A stretch of 64,000 bases of DNA, from the NCBI GenBank assembly GCA_946902985.2, contig OX336392.1, positions 21,178,716 to 21,242,715 on the forward strand, written 5' to 3'. The DNA comes from Meconema thalassinum (lineage: Eukaryota > Arthropoda > Insecta > Orthoptera > Tettigoniidae). The first letter of the stretch is position 1, and every line of letters starts with the position of its first letter. Both the position numbers and the translations under genes were made by a program. Below, in pieces: positions 41,052-50,999 of the stretch. The notes under the pieces were generated by a model, which worked only from the letters and a program-made list of their open reading frames with translations, was not told where the DNA came from and did not search any database.

Positions 41052-42516
41052 CACACATCAAAAAAAGTTTTGCATCACCTCGGTTCCCAGATCTCCGGCA
41101 TATAGACGTTGACTGTGTATATTGTATCCAAGATACAGTCCCTTTGACTGTTCATAGATGTCACTAAAACTGCTCAAAGATGTAAACAACCATGCATGAG
41201 CAGGGCCTATTAGACGGAGGGGGTACGACAGCCGATCAGTTCCAGTCATTCCACCAGGACGAAGGTACGCTGCTCATGTTGTCTGTAGTTCTACCATGCC
41301 TAGAAGGTCAATACCGCAGTTCGATCGCGTCCGCATTGTTACTTTGTGTCAAGAAGGGCTCTCAACAAGGGAAGTTTCCAGGCGTCTCAGAGTGAACCAA
41401 AGCGATGTTGTTCGGACATGGAGGAGGTACAGAGATACAGGAACTGTCGATGACAGGCCTCGCTCAGGCCGCCCAAGGGCTACTACTGTAGTGGATGACC
41501 GCTACTTACGGATTGCCGCTCGGAGGAACCCTGACAGCAATGCCACCATGTTGAATAATGCGTTTCGTTCAGCCACAGGACGTCGTGTTTCAACTCAAAC
41601 TGTGCGCAATAGGCTGCATGATGCGCAACTTCACTCCCGACGTCCATGGCGAGGTCCAGCTTTGCAACCCCGACACCATGCAGCGCGGTACAGATGGGCC
41701 CAACAACATGCTGAATGGACCCCACGGAATTGGCATCACGTTCTCTTCACCGATGAGTGTCGCATATGCCTTCAACCAGACAATCGTCGGAGACGTGTTT
41801 GGAGGCACCCTGGTCAGGCTGAACGTCTTAGACACACTGTCCAGCGAGTGCAGCAAGGTGGTGGTTCCCTGATGTTTTGGGGTGGCATTATGTGGGGCCG
41901 ACGTACGCCACTGGTGGTCATGGAAGGCTCCGAAACGGCTTTACGATACCTGAATGACATCCTCCGACCCATAGTGCAACCATATCGGCAGAATATTGGA
42001 GAGGCATTTGTCTTCATGGACGACAATTCTCGACCTCATCGTGCACATCTTGTGAATGCGTTCCTTCAAGATAACGACATCGCTCGACTACAGTGGCCAG
42101 CATGTTCACCAGACATGAACCCTATCGAACATGCCTGGGATATGTTGAAAAGGGCTGTTTATGGACGTCTTGACCCACCAACCACTCTGAGAGATTTACG
42201 CCGAATTGTCGTTGAGGAGTGGGACAATTTGGACCAACAGTGTCTTGATGAACTTGTGGATAGTATGCCACGGCGAATACAGGCATGCATCAATGCAAGA
42301 GGACGTGCTACTGGGTATTAGAGGTAGTGGTGTGTACTGCAATCTGGACCACAAATGCTGAAAGTCTAGCTGTATGATGGTACAACATGCAATGTGTGGG
42401 TCTCATGAGCAATAAAACGAGCTGAAATGGTGTTTGTGTTGATCTCTATTCCCTTTGTATTTAACGGTTCCGGAACTCTTGGAACCGAGGTGATGCAAAA
42501 CTTTTTTTGATGTGTG
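41052..42516 (+). mobile_element. Complete Tc1-like transposon
   Basis: A 1465-bp element with ends CACACATCAAAAAAAGTTTT and its complement, similar over about 35 bp (through GCATCACCTCGGTTCC), and TA on both sides (41050-41051 and 42517-42518). It contains one intact transposase ORF, a layout expected of an active or recently active copy. Confidence 0.93.
41296..42321 (+). CDS. Tc1-like transposase, DD34E, intact
   Basis: 341 residues, the usual size for Tc1 transposases (about 340). An N-terminal paired-like DNA-binding region (about 5-115) has two helix-turn-helix units (GLSTREVSRRLRV; STQTVRNRLHDA) separated by GRPR. The catalytic domain has Asp153 in LFTDEC, Asp243 in FMDDN and Glu278 in NPIEHAWD, with 34 residues between the last two. 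A WGGIMW block lies near 195-200. The enzyme cuts the element at its inverted repeats and joins it to TA sites. The chosen ATG gives the standard N-terminus. No stop or frameshift seen; whether it is expressed is unknown. Confidence 0.95.
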   Translation: MPRRSIPQFDRVRIVTLCQEGLSTREVSRRLRVNQSDVVRTWRRYRDTGTVDDRPRSGRPRATTVVDDRYLRIAARRNPDSNATMLNNAFRSATGRRVSTQTVRNRLHDAQLHSRRPWRGPALQPRHHAARYRWAQQHAEWTPRNWHHVLFTDECRICLQPDNRRRRVWRHPGQAERLRHTVQRVQQGGGSLMFWGGIMWGRRTPLVVMEGSETALRYLNDILRPIVQPYRQNIGEAFVFMDDNSRPHRAHLVNAFLQDNDIARLQWPACSPDMNPIEHAWDMLKRAVYGRLDPPTTLRDLRRIVVEEWDNLDQQCLDELVDSMPRRIQACINARGRATGY

Positions 42517-42938
42517 TATGAATGTGCAAGATTGTGTCGCTAAATATTCTCGGGTATTATTATTATTAATAATATTATTATTACATTATAATACATTAGC
42601 ATGACAGTTTATTTCATAACATCTGCTGATTGTTATAATCCACCTAATATTGATTTTATTGTAAGACATTAAAGATATTAGGTCGTGTTTTGTACAAATA
42701 GTATAAGCCTTTGAGATAGAAGGTAAATAATTGAAATGCTCGACGCATGGAAGAATCAAACCCCGATCTCAACTTCACAAATCCATTTCTACAATTTGAA
42801 GGAGAAAATAGGCTAATCTTTATCTTCTTGCTGTCTCTCATTTTACAAAATAAATCAATAATGTTGTACACCTCTCCTTTTTAGGCAGGAAGCAAATTAA
42901 GAAACGCATCACGTGTGCAGAGAGGAGGAAGAGGAGCC
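42517..42938. other. No gene seen
   Basis: AT-rich spacer between the Tc1 element and the I-clade LINE, with an ATT run near 42555-42585. Confidence 0.5.
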
Positions 42939-43228
42939 GAAGAATAGCTTAGTTAGTTAGTTAGTTATTGTTGTTTTAAGGGGCGGAACTACGAGGTCAT
43001 CTGCCCCTCTTAACACAGATTAAAGAATACAAATTTTGAATTGAATTTAAAATTTTGAGGTGGACATCTAAATTTAAAAAGACCAAAAATTAATAAAACA
43101 AAAACAAACAATTAAATAAAAATATATATATATATATATATATATAAACATAAACAAAAATTACGGAAAAAACAAAACATTATCATTCAAAAACGAACAA
43201 GTCGTTGAGTCAAAGTTCACTGGAAAAT

Positions 43229-46200
43229 TTAGATTGCTGGCCCTAACCCACTCTCACTTATAAAGCGGATAACGCGATCAGCAGCCACCGCGTCATCGGC
43301 TAATATAAGTTTGAGTGTCGTCTGCAAACCAAGGTTTCTTCGTAAGTCAGCAAGATCCACACACTCGGTGAAAATGTGGGCCACGGTGAAAACGGCTCCA
43401 CAGGTACAAAGTGGGGGGTCTTCTCTTCTCATTAGGTACGAGTGGGTGGATCTTGTATGACCTATCCTTAGCCTACACAAAATGACGGACTCTCTCCGGG
43501 CCCGGAAGGAGCTCCGCCAAACGCGAGTAGTTCCCTTGATCGCTCTCAGTTTACTGGGCAGTGGGTCAGCTAGCCACTGACTCTCCCAAAAAGCCAGAAC
43601 TTGTAGGCGTAACTGAGAGCGAATATCTCTAGCGGGTACCTCCATTGGTCGAGGTGGTAGTGATACCGCCTCTTTTGCAGCTTGATCTGCTAACTCATTT
43701 CCCGCAATTCCCATGTGGCTTGGAAGCCACAGAAAGGTGATTCGAGTGTCAGCGTGGCACAGCCCGGCTAGTAGGTCGTGGATTCGCTGCACTAGGGGGT
43801 GTTGCGGGAAACATGTAGCAACTGACTGCAACGAACTCAAAGAGTCGGTACACACGAGAAAGTGGATTCGAGCATCCTGTAGTGCAAACTGCAGAGCTTC
43901 ATAGATGGCAACGAGCTCCGCAGTAAACACACTACAGGCCTCAGGCAAAGAGATCTTGGTATTTGCACCATCAATAACGTAAGCACAACCCACCTTCTCG
44001 TCCACCTTCGAACCATCCGTGTATAGAATGCCAGCGTCCGGAAATTGGTGAACTATGCTGTAGAACTGCCTCCGGTAAACGGAGGCATCCGTGTTCACCT
44101 TAGGACCTCGGTGCAGATCTAACCGAATTTCCGGACGCGGGACTTGCCACGGAGGCACCTCGCTAGATGTCCGGATCATACAGGGACCTACAGCCACTCC
44201 TATTTCGGTACACGAGCTATCAAGTCTAATACCAACCGGCCGAGTGGCACGAGGCCGGTTGGCGTACCCCTGGTGGTTTTGGGTACCGAAGAGAGCTTGA
44301 TAGGTCGGGTGTTGCGGCATTTGACGCACATTGGCAGCATATGCTAACAGCATATGTTGGCGTCTATAATTTAAAGGTGGAACACCCGATTCGGCGAGTA
44401 GGCTGGGTATCGGGCTGGTCCGGAAGGCACCGGTAGCCAGCCTAACGCCACTATGGTGGATACTGTCCAGCATTTTCAAGGTTGCCGGCCTTGCTGAACC
44501 GTATGCCGCAGAACCATAGTCTAGCCGGGACAGGACGAGGGCTTGGTAGAACCGTAGCAGCACCGCACGGTCAGCCCCCCACGTAGTGCCACTAAGAAAC
44601 CTGAGCATGTTCAGTTTCCTGAGACATGTCATTTTCAATTGCCGTATATGGTGCTGCCACGTTAACTTGCTGTCAAAATGGAGCCCCAGGAAGCGATAAG
44701 CGTCAACCACCGGCAACGCAGCATCCCTGAGATGTAGTTCAGGGTGTAAATGTAGCCTCCGTAGCCGACAAAAATGGACGACGGAGGTTTTCGCTGCTGA
44801 AAAACGAAAACCCCGGTCGTGAGCCCACCTGTCGACCCGGTTGATGGCTAGCTGCAATTGCCGTTCCACGACTGCCATACTTCCAGAGCTGTAATGCAGA
44901 GCTAAATCGTCTACATACAGCGATGGAACTACCGCGGACCCGGCGGCGGCAACAATGCCATTAATGGCAATCGCGAACAAGGTGACACTCAGCACTGAAC
45001 CCTGAGGAACTCCATTTTCTTGGGTATAGTACTGCGATAATGTCCTACCGACCCTTACACGGAAGAGTCGGACGGACATGAAATTCGCAATGAAAGTCGG
45101 TAAGTTACCACGGAGTCCCCACTTGTGAAGGGTGGAAAGGATCCCGTAGCGCCATGTGGTGTCGTAGGCTTTCTCGAGGTCAAAGAAAACCGTGACTAGG
45201 TGCTGCTTCCGGAAAAAAGCCTCCTGTATGGCGCTCTCAAGTCGCACCAGATGGTCAGTGGTGGACCTGTGAGAGCGAAATCCACATTGGTACTCAGACA
45301 GGAGACCTTTATCCTCCAAGAACCACACCAGTCGACGGTTCAACATCTTTTCGAGCAGCTTACATAGGCCATTTGTCAAACAAATGGGCCTATAGCTGCT
45401 TACAAACTTGGGATCCTTTCCAGCCTTAGGAATCGGTATCACGATCCCCTCTCGCCATTGAGATGGAAACTCCCCTTCAATCCATATACGATTGAAGAGG
45501 ATCAACAGTTCTTTCATACTGGATTCGCACAGATGTTTTAACATTTGATTATGTATGTTATCCGGTCCAGGAGCCGTATCCCTGCACAGTGCAAGCGCAC
45601 TTCGCAGTTCCCATTCAGAGAATGGTACATTATAGGACTCCGAAGCAGCAGTGGCAAAGGACAAGGGGTGAGTCTCTGCCTCCCGCTTCAGAGTCAGAAA
45701 TGTAGGATCGTAACTCCCGGAGCAGGATACATCGGAGAAGTGCGAGCCAATGCTGTTGGCAATGGCGAGATGGTCCGTGATGATGTCCCCAATGATGGAC
45801 ACTCCGGGTATCGATAGTGATGTCGGGAGTCCGGAGATCCGACGAAGCTTAGTCCACACTTGAGATGAAGGAGTATGCGCCGTCATGGACGACACATACT
45901 TTTCCCACGTCGTTTTCTTACTCTCCCGAATCAGATATCGGGCTCTAGCACGCATCCTTCTGAAGGTGATAAGGTTGGCCATAGTGTTTTGCCTCCGATA
46001 GCATTTGAAAGCACGTCGACGATCTTTAATGGCTGCTGCAATCTCGGCTGTCCACCAAGGGACAAGCTTCCGGCGTGAGTTGCCGGATGAGGAAGGTATT
46101 GTTTCCTCAGCAGCAGTCAAAATACCATTCGTTATGTGAATGGTATGATCGTCGACACTCTCAAAGGTATCTTCGGCAAACACCGCACGTGCCGTAAAAG

Positions 46201-46903
46201 TTGGCCAATCAGCCCGACGGAGAAGCCATCGACTTGGTAACTCGATGGCTCTCTGGTTCGGAAGAGTAACGATAATTGGAAAATGGTCACTATTACAAAG
46301 GTCATCGTGTACACCCCACTGTAGCAGGGGAACCAGCGCACGACTGCACAGGGTAATATCGATACTTGAATAAGTACCGTGTGCAATAGAGAAGTGCGTA
46401 GGCTCCCCTGTGTTCAACAGACACAGGTCCAGCCGCCTGATCAGCCTCTCAAAATCTCTCCCTTTACCGCTAGTGGTAGCGGAGCCCCAGATGGTGTTGT
46501 GGGCATTAACATCTCCCAGAAGGAGAAAAGGAGGGGGGAGCTGAGAGACTAGATCCACCAGCTGGTCGTAATCCGGCTGAGAATCAGGTGGGATGTACAC
46601 GTTACATACTGTTGCCATTACTGGCAACGAAGTACGAACTGCAACTGCCTCTAGCTGAGTACGCAACGGCACCTCTTCACTAAAGAGGCTAGAGTGGACG
46701 AGAGTGCAGACGCCACCAGCGGCCACAGCTCCGTCCATCCGGTCTTTAGAGAAGAGTTTGAAGTGACGCATTGTTGTCTCATGTCCAGGACGAAACCTGG
46801 ATTCCTGAAGACAGACAATGGTTGCCGAAAACGAAGATATTAATTGTCGTAACTCAGCGAGATGAACAGAATAGCTATTACAGTTCCATTGTAATAGTGC
46901 CAT
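43229..46903 (-). CDS. I-clade LINE ORF2: endonuclease, RT, RNase H, Cys/His motif
   Basis: 1224 residues, no interruption. APE endonuclease about 1-215: Glu34 in LQES, Asp131 and Asn133 in GDVNAH, SDH at 205-207. RT about 440-740: FFDLEKAYD (Asp575), GVPQGSVLS, YVDD at 663-666. RNase H about 955-1085: Asp963 in YTDGSK, Glu996 in FTAEL, Asp1020 in CTDSL, Asp1073 in ELADQA. The C-terminal motif has Cys1166, Cys1168, His1176 and Cys1181. Endonuclease, RT and RNase H together, with a gag-like ORF1 upstream, place it in the I group. The first ATG, about 30 bp after the ORF1 stop, is in frame with the conserved start MALLQWN. All catalytic residues expected are present, so this is a candidate active source. 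Confidence 0.95.
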   Translation of the reverse strand: MALLQWNCNSYSVHLAELRQLISSFSATIVCLQESRFRPGHETTMRHFKLFSKDRMDGAVAAGGVCTLVHSSLFSEEVPLRTQLEAVAVRTSLPVMATVCNVYIPPDSQPDYDQLVDLVSQLPPPFLLLGDVNAHNTIWGSATTSGKGRDFERLIRRLDLCLLNTGEPTHFSIAHGTYSSIDITLCSRALVPLLQWGVHDDLCNSDHFPIIVTLPNQRAIELPSRWLLRRADWPTFTARAVFAEDTFESVDDHTIHITNGILTAAEETIPSSSGNSRRKLVPWWTAEIAAAIKDRRRAFKCYRRQNTMANLITFRRMRARARYLIRESKKTTWEKYVSSMTAHTPSSQVWTKLRRISGLPTSLSIPGVSIIGDIITDHLAIANSIGSHFSDVSCSGSYDPTFLTLKREAETHPLSFATAASESYNVPFSEWELRSALALCRDTAPGPDNIHNQMLKHLCESSMKELLILFNRIWIEGEFPSQWREGIVIPIPKAGKDPKFVSSYRPICLTNGLCKLLEKMLNRRLVWFLEDKGLLSEYQCGFRSHRSTTDHLVRLESAIQEAFFRKQHLVTVFFDLEKAYDTTWRYGILSTLHKWGLRGNLPTFIANFMSVRLFRVRVGRTLSQYYTQENGVPQGSVLSVTLFAIAINGIVAAAGSAVVPSLYVDDLALHYSSGSMAVVERQLQLAINRVDRWAHDRGFRFSAAKTSVVHFCRLRRLHLHPELHLRDAALPVVDAYRFLGLHFDSKLTWQHHIRQLKMTCLRKLNMLRFLSGTTWGADRAVLLRFYQALVLSRLDYGSAAYGSARPATLKMLDSIHHSGVRLATGAFRTSPIPSLLAESGVPPLNYRRQHMLLAYAANVRQMPQHPTYQALFGTQNHQGYANRPRATRPVGIRLDSSCTEIGVAVGPCMIRTSSEVPPWQVPRPEIRLDLHRGPKVNTDASVYRRQFYSIVHQFPDAGILYTDGSKVDEKVGCAYVIDGANTKISLPEACSVFTAELVAIYEALQFALQDARIHFLVCTDSLSSLQSVATCFPQHPLVQRIHDLLAGLCHADTRITFLWLPSHMGIAGNELADQAAKEAVSLPPRPMEVPARDIRSQLRLQVLAFWESQWLADPLPSKLRAIKGTTRVWRSSFRARRESVILCRLRIGHTRSTHSYLMRREDPPLCTCGAVFTVAHIFTECVDLADLRRNLGLQTTLKLILADDAVAADRVIRFISESGLGPAI

Positions 46904-46913
46904 GGTGTGGACT

Positions 46914-46938
46914 TAAGTAGAAGTGGGTCTTCTACTTA
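46914..46938. other. Hairpin at the ORF1-ORF2 junction, copy 2
   Basis: A 10-bp perfect inverted repeat (46914-46923 and 46929-46938) with a 5-base loop. The ORF1 stop (46932-46934) is in the stem; the ORF2 ATG (46901-46903) follows about 11 bp after it. Conserved with copy 1. Confidence 0.88.
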
Positions 46939-48890
46939 TGCTTGACCGTTTGCCACCCTTCCCCATCTCTAGTTGGAGATGATGGGGCAGGAGAGCACAC
47001 CTCAATCTCCACATCTCCGTCCGAAGACGAAGAAAATGGAGCGGGCGCTCTCTTGGGTTGCGCACGGTCGTCGTCGGACCTCACGGGTCTCGCCCTTGGG
47101 GAAGAGCGAGAGCGGTGTCGAGGGACTTTCTCCCGGTCCGAAGACTGGGTGTCTGTCCCCGACACGCCCCGAAGAGACTTCTTCTTGGATCGGCGCCGAC
47201 GTGTGTTTGGGGAAGTAGATGGTCCCTTCCCCACAGACGCCGGGTCCTTATAAAACAAGGTCGCTCCTGCTGGCACCGCTCCACTGGTAGTGGTGGGAGC
47301 GGGATGGCTAGCAGATACGTGAGCAACCCTGCCTTTAGGAGAGGAAGAGAAACGGCGCTGAACCGCTCCCCCCTCCTCCGCCGATCTATTTTCTTTTCTA
47401 TAGGGGAGTTCCTCCATACGGACGGGCTTGGCTTCAGCAGGCTTCGCTCCCTTGGTGGTAGTGGGAGCGGAAAGGCCAGCAGAGACAGTAGCCACCCCGT
47501 CAGCAGGAGGGCGAGAGAGACGGCGACGAACCGTCCCCTTCTTCTCCACTATCTTTGTCTTATCAGATGGGCTGGATGACGATCCAGCCCCGGTCGCAGA
47601 AGTCTTCTTTGCCTCGTTGGCAGGGGAAGACTTCTTCTCCGACGGTTTCGGAGAGGAAGATGGCTTCTTCTCCGATTGCGTCGGTTTAGATGGTATAACC
47701 GGCGCCTTTATCACAATGGCCGAAGAAGGTTGTTTAACCTTCTTCGGGCTGACAGGTCTCGCTTGGACAGCGAGGGGAGACTTTACGATCTCAGAGTAGT
47801 TCGTCGTCGAGGGTACAGCACGGGGAACGAAAGTGGCAGGGGTGATAGGTTGCGTCACCTTAGCCGCGAAAGATACCGGAAATTCGGGTGCAGTCATATC
47901 ACGGTATCTCTTTCGAGCGTCGTGATATGAAAGCCGATCCAATGTTCTGATTTCTTGGATCTTTGCTTCTTTGCAGAACTCAGGGCACTGCTTCGACCGC
48001 GGAGAGTGACTTCCTTGGCAGTTAGGACACGTCGGGGGAGGCGTACACCCCACACCGTCATGTGTCCCCTTGCCACACTCTCTACACACCGCCTTGGCAG
48101 TGCACCTGGCAGAAACATGACCGAATTTCTGGCAATTGTAGCAGCGCATAAGTGGAGGGATGTACGGTCTAACGTCGCAATGGTACGACGTGACCTTCAC
48201 CTGCCTAGGCACTACATCACCCTCAAAATGAAGAATGAAAGCGCCAGTATCGACGCTATCATTTCCAATTTTCCGGGTGATGCGCCTAATCCTGGTGACG
48301 CCTCGCTTCCCCAGATCCCGCATCAATTCCGCGTCGCTGTTTAAAATGAGGTCGCGATGGAATATAACTCCACGGACCTCATTAAGCGTATCGTGCTTCT
48401 CAACCTTAACGGGAATTTCGCCGAAATGCGTGCATTGCAGCAACGCTTCGGTTTGCTGCCGGTCAACGGTATGCAGCAGGAGCTGCCCGTTCCGGAGCTT
48501 GGAAATCCCGCTTAGGTCCCCAAATTTCCCCTCGATTTCCTCAGAAAATAGGATCGATTTTACCTGTTTAAAATCTCCCCCGTCTGTCCTGGTAGCTACC
48601 AGGTAGCGAGGAGACCTGTCAACAGGGAACTTCTTATTAAATGCCTCATCCCAAGGCGTATACACCTTGGGATTCGGTCTACACTCCAGAGACGGCTTTT
48701 TAAGGGTGCCACCCTGTACAGGTGTCCGTGATCGTTTACTACGCATCCCGGACGAAATCCTCCCCGAATACTGCCCACTCCGAACGGGGGCTATCACTGT
48801 GGGCGCCACCCAGCCAAGGCAATACCTACCTGGCATAGCAGATATTGCCCGGGGTCCCAGTGCCTCGAACAGGCACTTCCCCCTCGGCAT
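46932..48890 (-). CDS. I-clade LINE ORF1 (gag-like), copy 2
   Basis: 652 residues. An RRM-like region spans about 95-235. Three zinc knuckles lie at about 250-302: C-x2-C-x4-H-x4-C twice (CYNCQKFGHVSARC; CRECGKGTHDGVGC), then CPNCQGSHSPRSKQC. The long C-terminal half is rich in Ser, Pro, Lys and Arg with RRRLS and RRFSSSP repeats and a C-terminal acidic SSSDGDVEIEV patch. It binds element RNA in the retrotransposition particle. The start at 48890 is the first in-frame ATG; MPGRYC at residue 19 is an alternative. No defects seen. Confidence 0.92.
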   Translation of the reverse strand: MPRGKCLFEALGPRAISAMPGRYCLGWVAPTVIAPVRSGQYSGRISSGMRSKRSRTPVQGGTLKKPSLECRPNPKVYTPWDEAFNKKFPVDRSPRYLVATRTDGGDFKQVKSILFSEEIEGKFGDLSGISKLRNGQLLLHTVDRQQTEALLQCTHFGEIPVKVEKHDTLNEVRGVIFHRDLILNSDAELMRDLGKRGVTRIRRITRKIGNDSVDTGAFILHFEGDVVPRQVKVTSYHCDVRPYIPPLMRCYNCQKFGHVSARCTAKAVCRECGKGTHDGVGCTPPPTCPNCQGSHSPRSKQCPEFCKEAKIQEIRTLDRLSYHDARKRYRDMTAPEFPVSFAAKVTQPITPATFVPRAVPSTTNYSEIVKSPLAVQARPVSPKKVKQPSSAIVIKAPVIPSKPTQSEKKPSSSPKPSEKKSSPANEAKKTSATGAGSSSSPSDKTKIVEKKGTVRRRLSRPPADGVATVSAGLSAPTTTKGAKPAEAKPVRMEELPYRKENRSAEEGGAVQRRFSSSPKGRVAHVSASHPAPTTTSGAVPAGATLFYKDPASVGKGPSTSPNTRRRRSKKKSLRGVSGTDTQSSDREKVPRHRSRSSPRARPVRSDDDRAQPKRAPAPFSSSSDGDVEIEVCSPAPSSPTRDGEGWQTVKHK

Positions 48891-49269
48891 GCACAGGATT
48901 TATTCAGCTCCAGTATTCGGCCATGCAGGGACCTTCGTTGTAAGGCGGATACTACTGTAGGGTACATGGCGCACCCACCTGACGGGATGGGGCATACCGT
49001 CTAGGCTTTCTGGCCAGATGGCCAAGCTGGTGGCCCTTCCCCTAACAGCATGCATGTTTGTTTCTATTGGTCAAACCAGAGCTGGGACCAGAAAACCAAA
49101 ATCGACCTTTATAAGGCCCCCTCTAAGTCGCCTTTTACGACAGGCAGGGGATACCGTGGATGAATTCTGCCCTCCCCATCCACAGGGGATCTGAACAAAT
49201 CAAAAACTGGCAAGTTATTCGGCCATGTCGACCCTATTAGTCGCCTCCTACGGCAGGCAGGGCATACCG
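48891..49269 (-). promoter_or_regulatory. Leader (5' UTR) of the full-length I-clade LINE
   Basis: On the minus strand the element begins CCGGTATGCCCTGCCTGCCG, and a related block, ACGGTATCCCCTGCCTGTCG, recurs about 118 bp downstream. Both continue TARRAGGCGACT. CATGGCCGAATA also occurs twice. LINE leaders of this type usually carry an internal promoter; repeated blocks at the very start are good candidates, but that function is inferred. Confidence 0.6.
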
Positions 49270-49589
49270 GAAGAATAGCTTGATATTGTGCCAATGACAC
49301 AGTTTCGTATCACATAACTTGTGTGATATAATACCTTATGTTGCGCTTCACAGTCTGGTCAGACAACTTTGGAGGTTGTTCGTCTCTTAGTAAATACTAC
49401 GTGGGAAATATTTCGTAAAGTCTTACTGTCGGCATTTTAAGAACACAAAGTTATTTAGGCAGCGTTCCCCAAACTGTATTCCGTGAAACAGCGATGTTTC
49501 ATGAGGCTCATGTTGGTGCTCGGTAATCGTCTGACAAGGGAACACCGCGAATGTCAAGACTCCAAACTCGGTTAAACCTTAGTAGTTGG

Positions 49590-49990
49590 TGTTGTTTTCA
49601 TGTGAGCAGCTTGGACATCGTGATCATTTAGCCCTGTGTACCTGTGTGTGTATATTTATAATTTGTCTAATAACCTGTGTTGTTGCACTGCCTGTTGGAA
49701 TATTTTTATTTGTAATTCATGTAAGGGGGTGAGAAGGAGATGGCCGTGGCCTTAAGGTAGGAACTATTCCCGCATTTGCCTGGAGTACAAGTGGGGGTAA
49801 CCAGAGAAAACCACTTCCAGAATAGCTGAGGTGGGAATCGAACCCCGCTATTGTTAGTTTTACATCACGAGGCTGAGTGTACCCCGTTCCAGCCCTCAGA
49901 CCAGAATTAATTTTCTTTCCAGAGCCAGGAATCTAACCCGGACTATCGAGGCGACAGCCAAGAACGCTAGCCGCTAGGCTACACCAGGAT
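49590..49990 (-). mobile_element. SINE with conserved central block, minus
   Basis: The head is at the high end (complement of TTAGATTCCTGGCTC near 49920-49940). The central block is CGCATTTGCCTGGAGTAC, then GGCCTTAAGGTAGGAAC. The 3' end near 49600-49650 has a degraded shared hairpin (GGGCTAAATGATCACGATGT). Confidence 0.72.
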
Positions 49991-50003
49991 GTGAAGTGGT
50001 GGC

Positions 50004-50255
50004 GGTGATAGTTGTTTTAAGGGGCGAGACATTTAGGTCGTCTGCCCCTAATTATAGTCTATGGATAGATAATAGTGAAAATTATATCAAATCGAAAAAC
50101 AACTAGAACCATAACTAACTACAGAAATATTCAACGTAGTAGAAGAAGAAAATTGACAAAAATATAGGACTAAGGAAAATGAAAGACAGAGAAAAGAAAA
50201 GTCCTCAGTCCACGAAGAATGAGAATTGAGAGACGTAGGATGGAAATAGAACCAT
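50004..50255 (-). mobile_element. LINE 3'-end fragment, minus
   Basis: On the minus strand it ends GGGGCAGACGACCTAAATGT, then CTCGCCCCTTAAAACAAC. The body (CATTCTTCGTGGACTGAGG) is related to the arms of the palindrome at 12329-14125. Confidence 0.65.
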
Positions 50256-50257
50256 AT

Positions 50258-50335
50258 TATAATCATAGCCATGAATGAGCCTGAGATACTGTATTGGTGA
50301 AAAGCCACACTTTACTCTAGCCTGTGCCAACTACA
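50258..50335 (-). repeat. Dispersed repeat matching 28516-28592
   Basis: The complement shares TTGGCACAGGCTAGAGTAAA and TTTTCACCAAT with the plus-strand copy at 28516. Confidence 0.6.
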
Positions 50336-50999
50336 TAAAATTGAGTTAATGTATTAATTTCAAAAGTTGGTTCAAAGGCGTGCTATTTATAACAATCCAT
50401 TGTTTAAGCGTTCAGTAAATAATAGCAGTCCTCCTTTGCAAAAACCAGTGATCTTTAAATTCATATCTCCCCTACGGTTAGATAGAAGAGAGGGCCAAAT
50501 GGCCCTGATCTTGCCAGACAAAATACATCAATTCTATTCTATCTTTTCTGACGCCCCCTCCCCGATTTAAAATATTTTTTCGACTGGACCCTACCTCAAC
50601 TGAATTCTTGTACAATTAATAGTGTACAGTCCTAGAGAGAGGTTTTAGAATCTTTATTTTCGTAGTGAAGATTCTAGCCGCAATCGCCGTGATTTAAACG
50701 TTGACCGTGAAGATCAGAGAGGAGTAAAAGCTTTTAGAAGTAGGCCTACTGCACCTGCACGTGAAAGGAGACTATGGAATGTGCTGATAAGTGTAAGAAC
50801 CTCTCTAATCGCAATCTTATTTTCACGCCCAGTCGAGGGGAACATTATTACTTCCTGAAGAGAGTACTTTCCTCAATCTCACTTCACGTTAAATTTCATG
50901 GACGTGATAATTTCATCACAGACCGTACGTTGTTACGCATCATGGTGTAGCACTTAATCTACTTCGGGAGCCCAGCAGCAGCAAAGTCGAGCTGGTGAA
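50336..50999. other. No gene seen
   Basis: Unassigned sequence. AGAACCTCTCTAATCGCAAT near 50790 resembles the complement of part of 50635-50690, a weak inverted repeat. Confidence 0.4.

Larger units (their letters stand above)
42951..49269 (-). mobile_element. I-clade LINE, copy 2, full length
   Basis: A 6.3-kb element flanked by GAAGAATAGCTT at 42939-42950 and 49270-49281. Read on the minus strand: a 380-bp leader, ORF1, a hairpin, ORF2, an A-rich 3' UTR with a TA run (about 43125-43145), a 3' hairpin (GGGGC to GCCCC at about 42973-43012) and a short AACT repeat tail. Both ORFs are open. Copies 1 and 3 are almost identical, so the family has moved recently. Confidence 0.95.

Noticed and set aside
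49100..49200. Ribosomal RNA match for the GGCGACT leader block
   Set aside because: The block repeats inside a LINE leader bounded by a target duplication; no other rRNA sequence is present.
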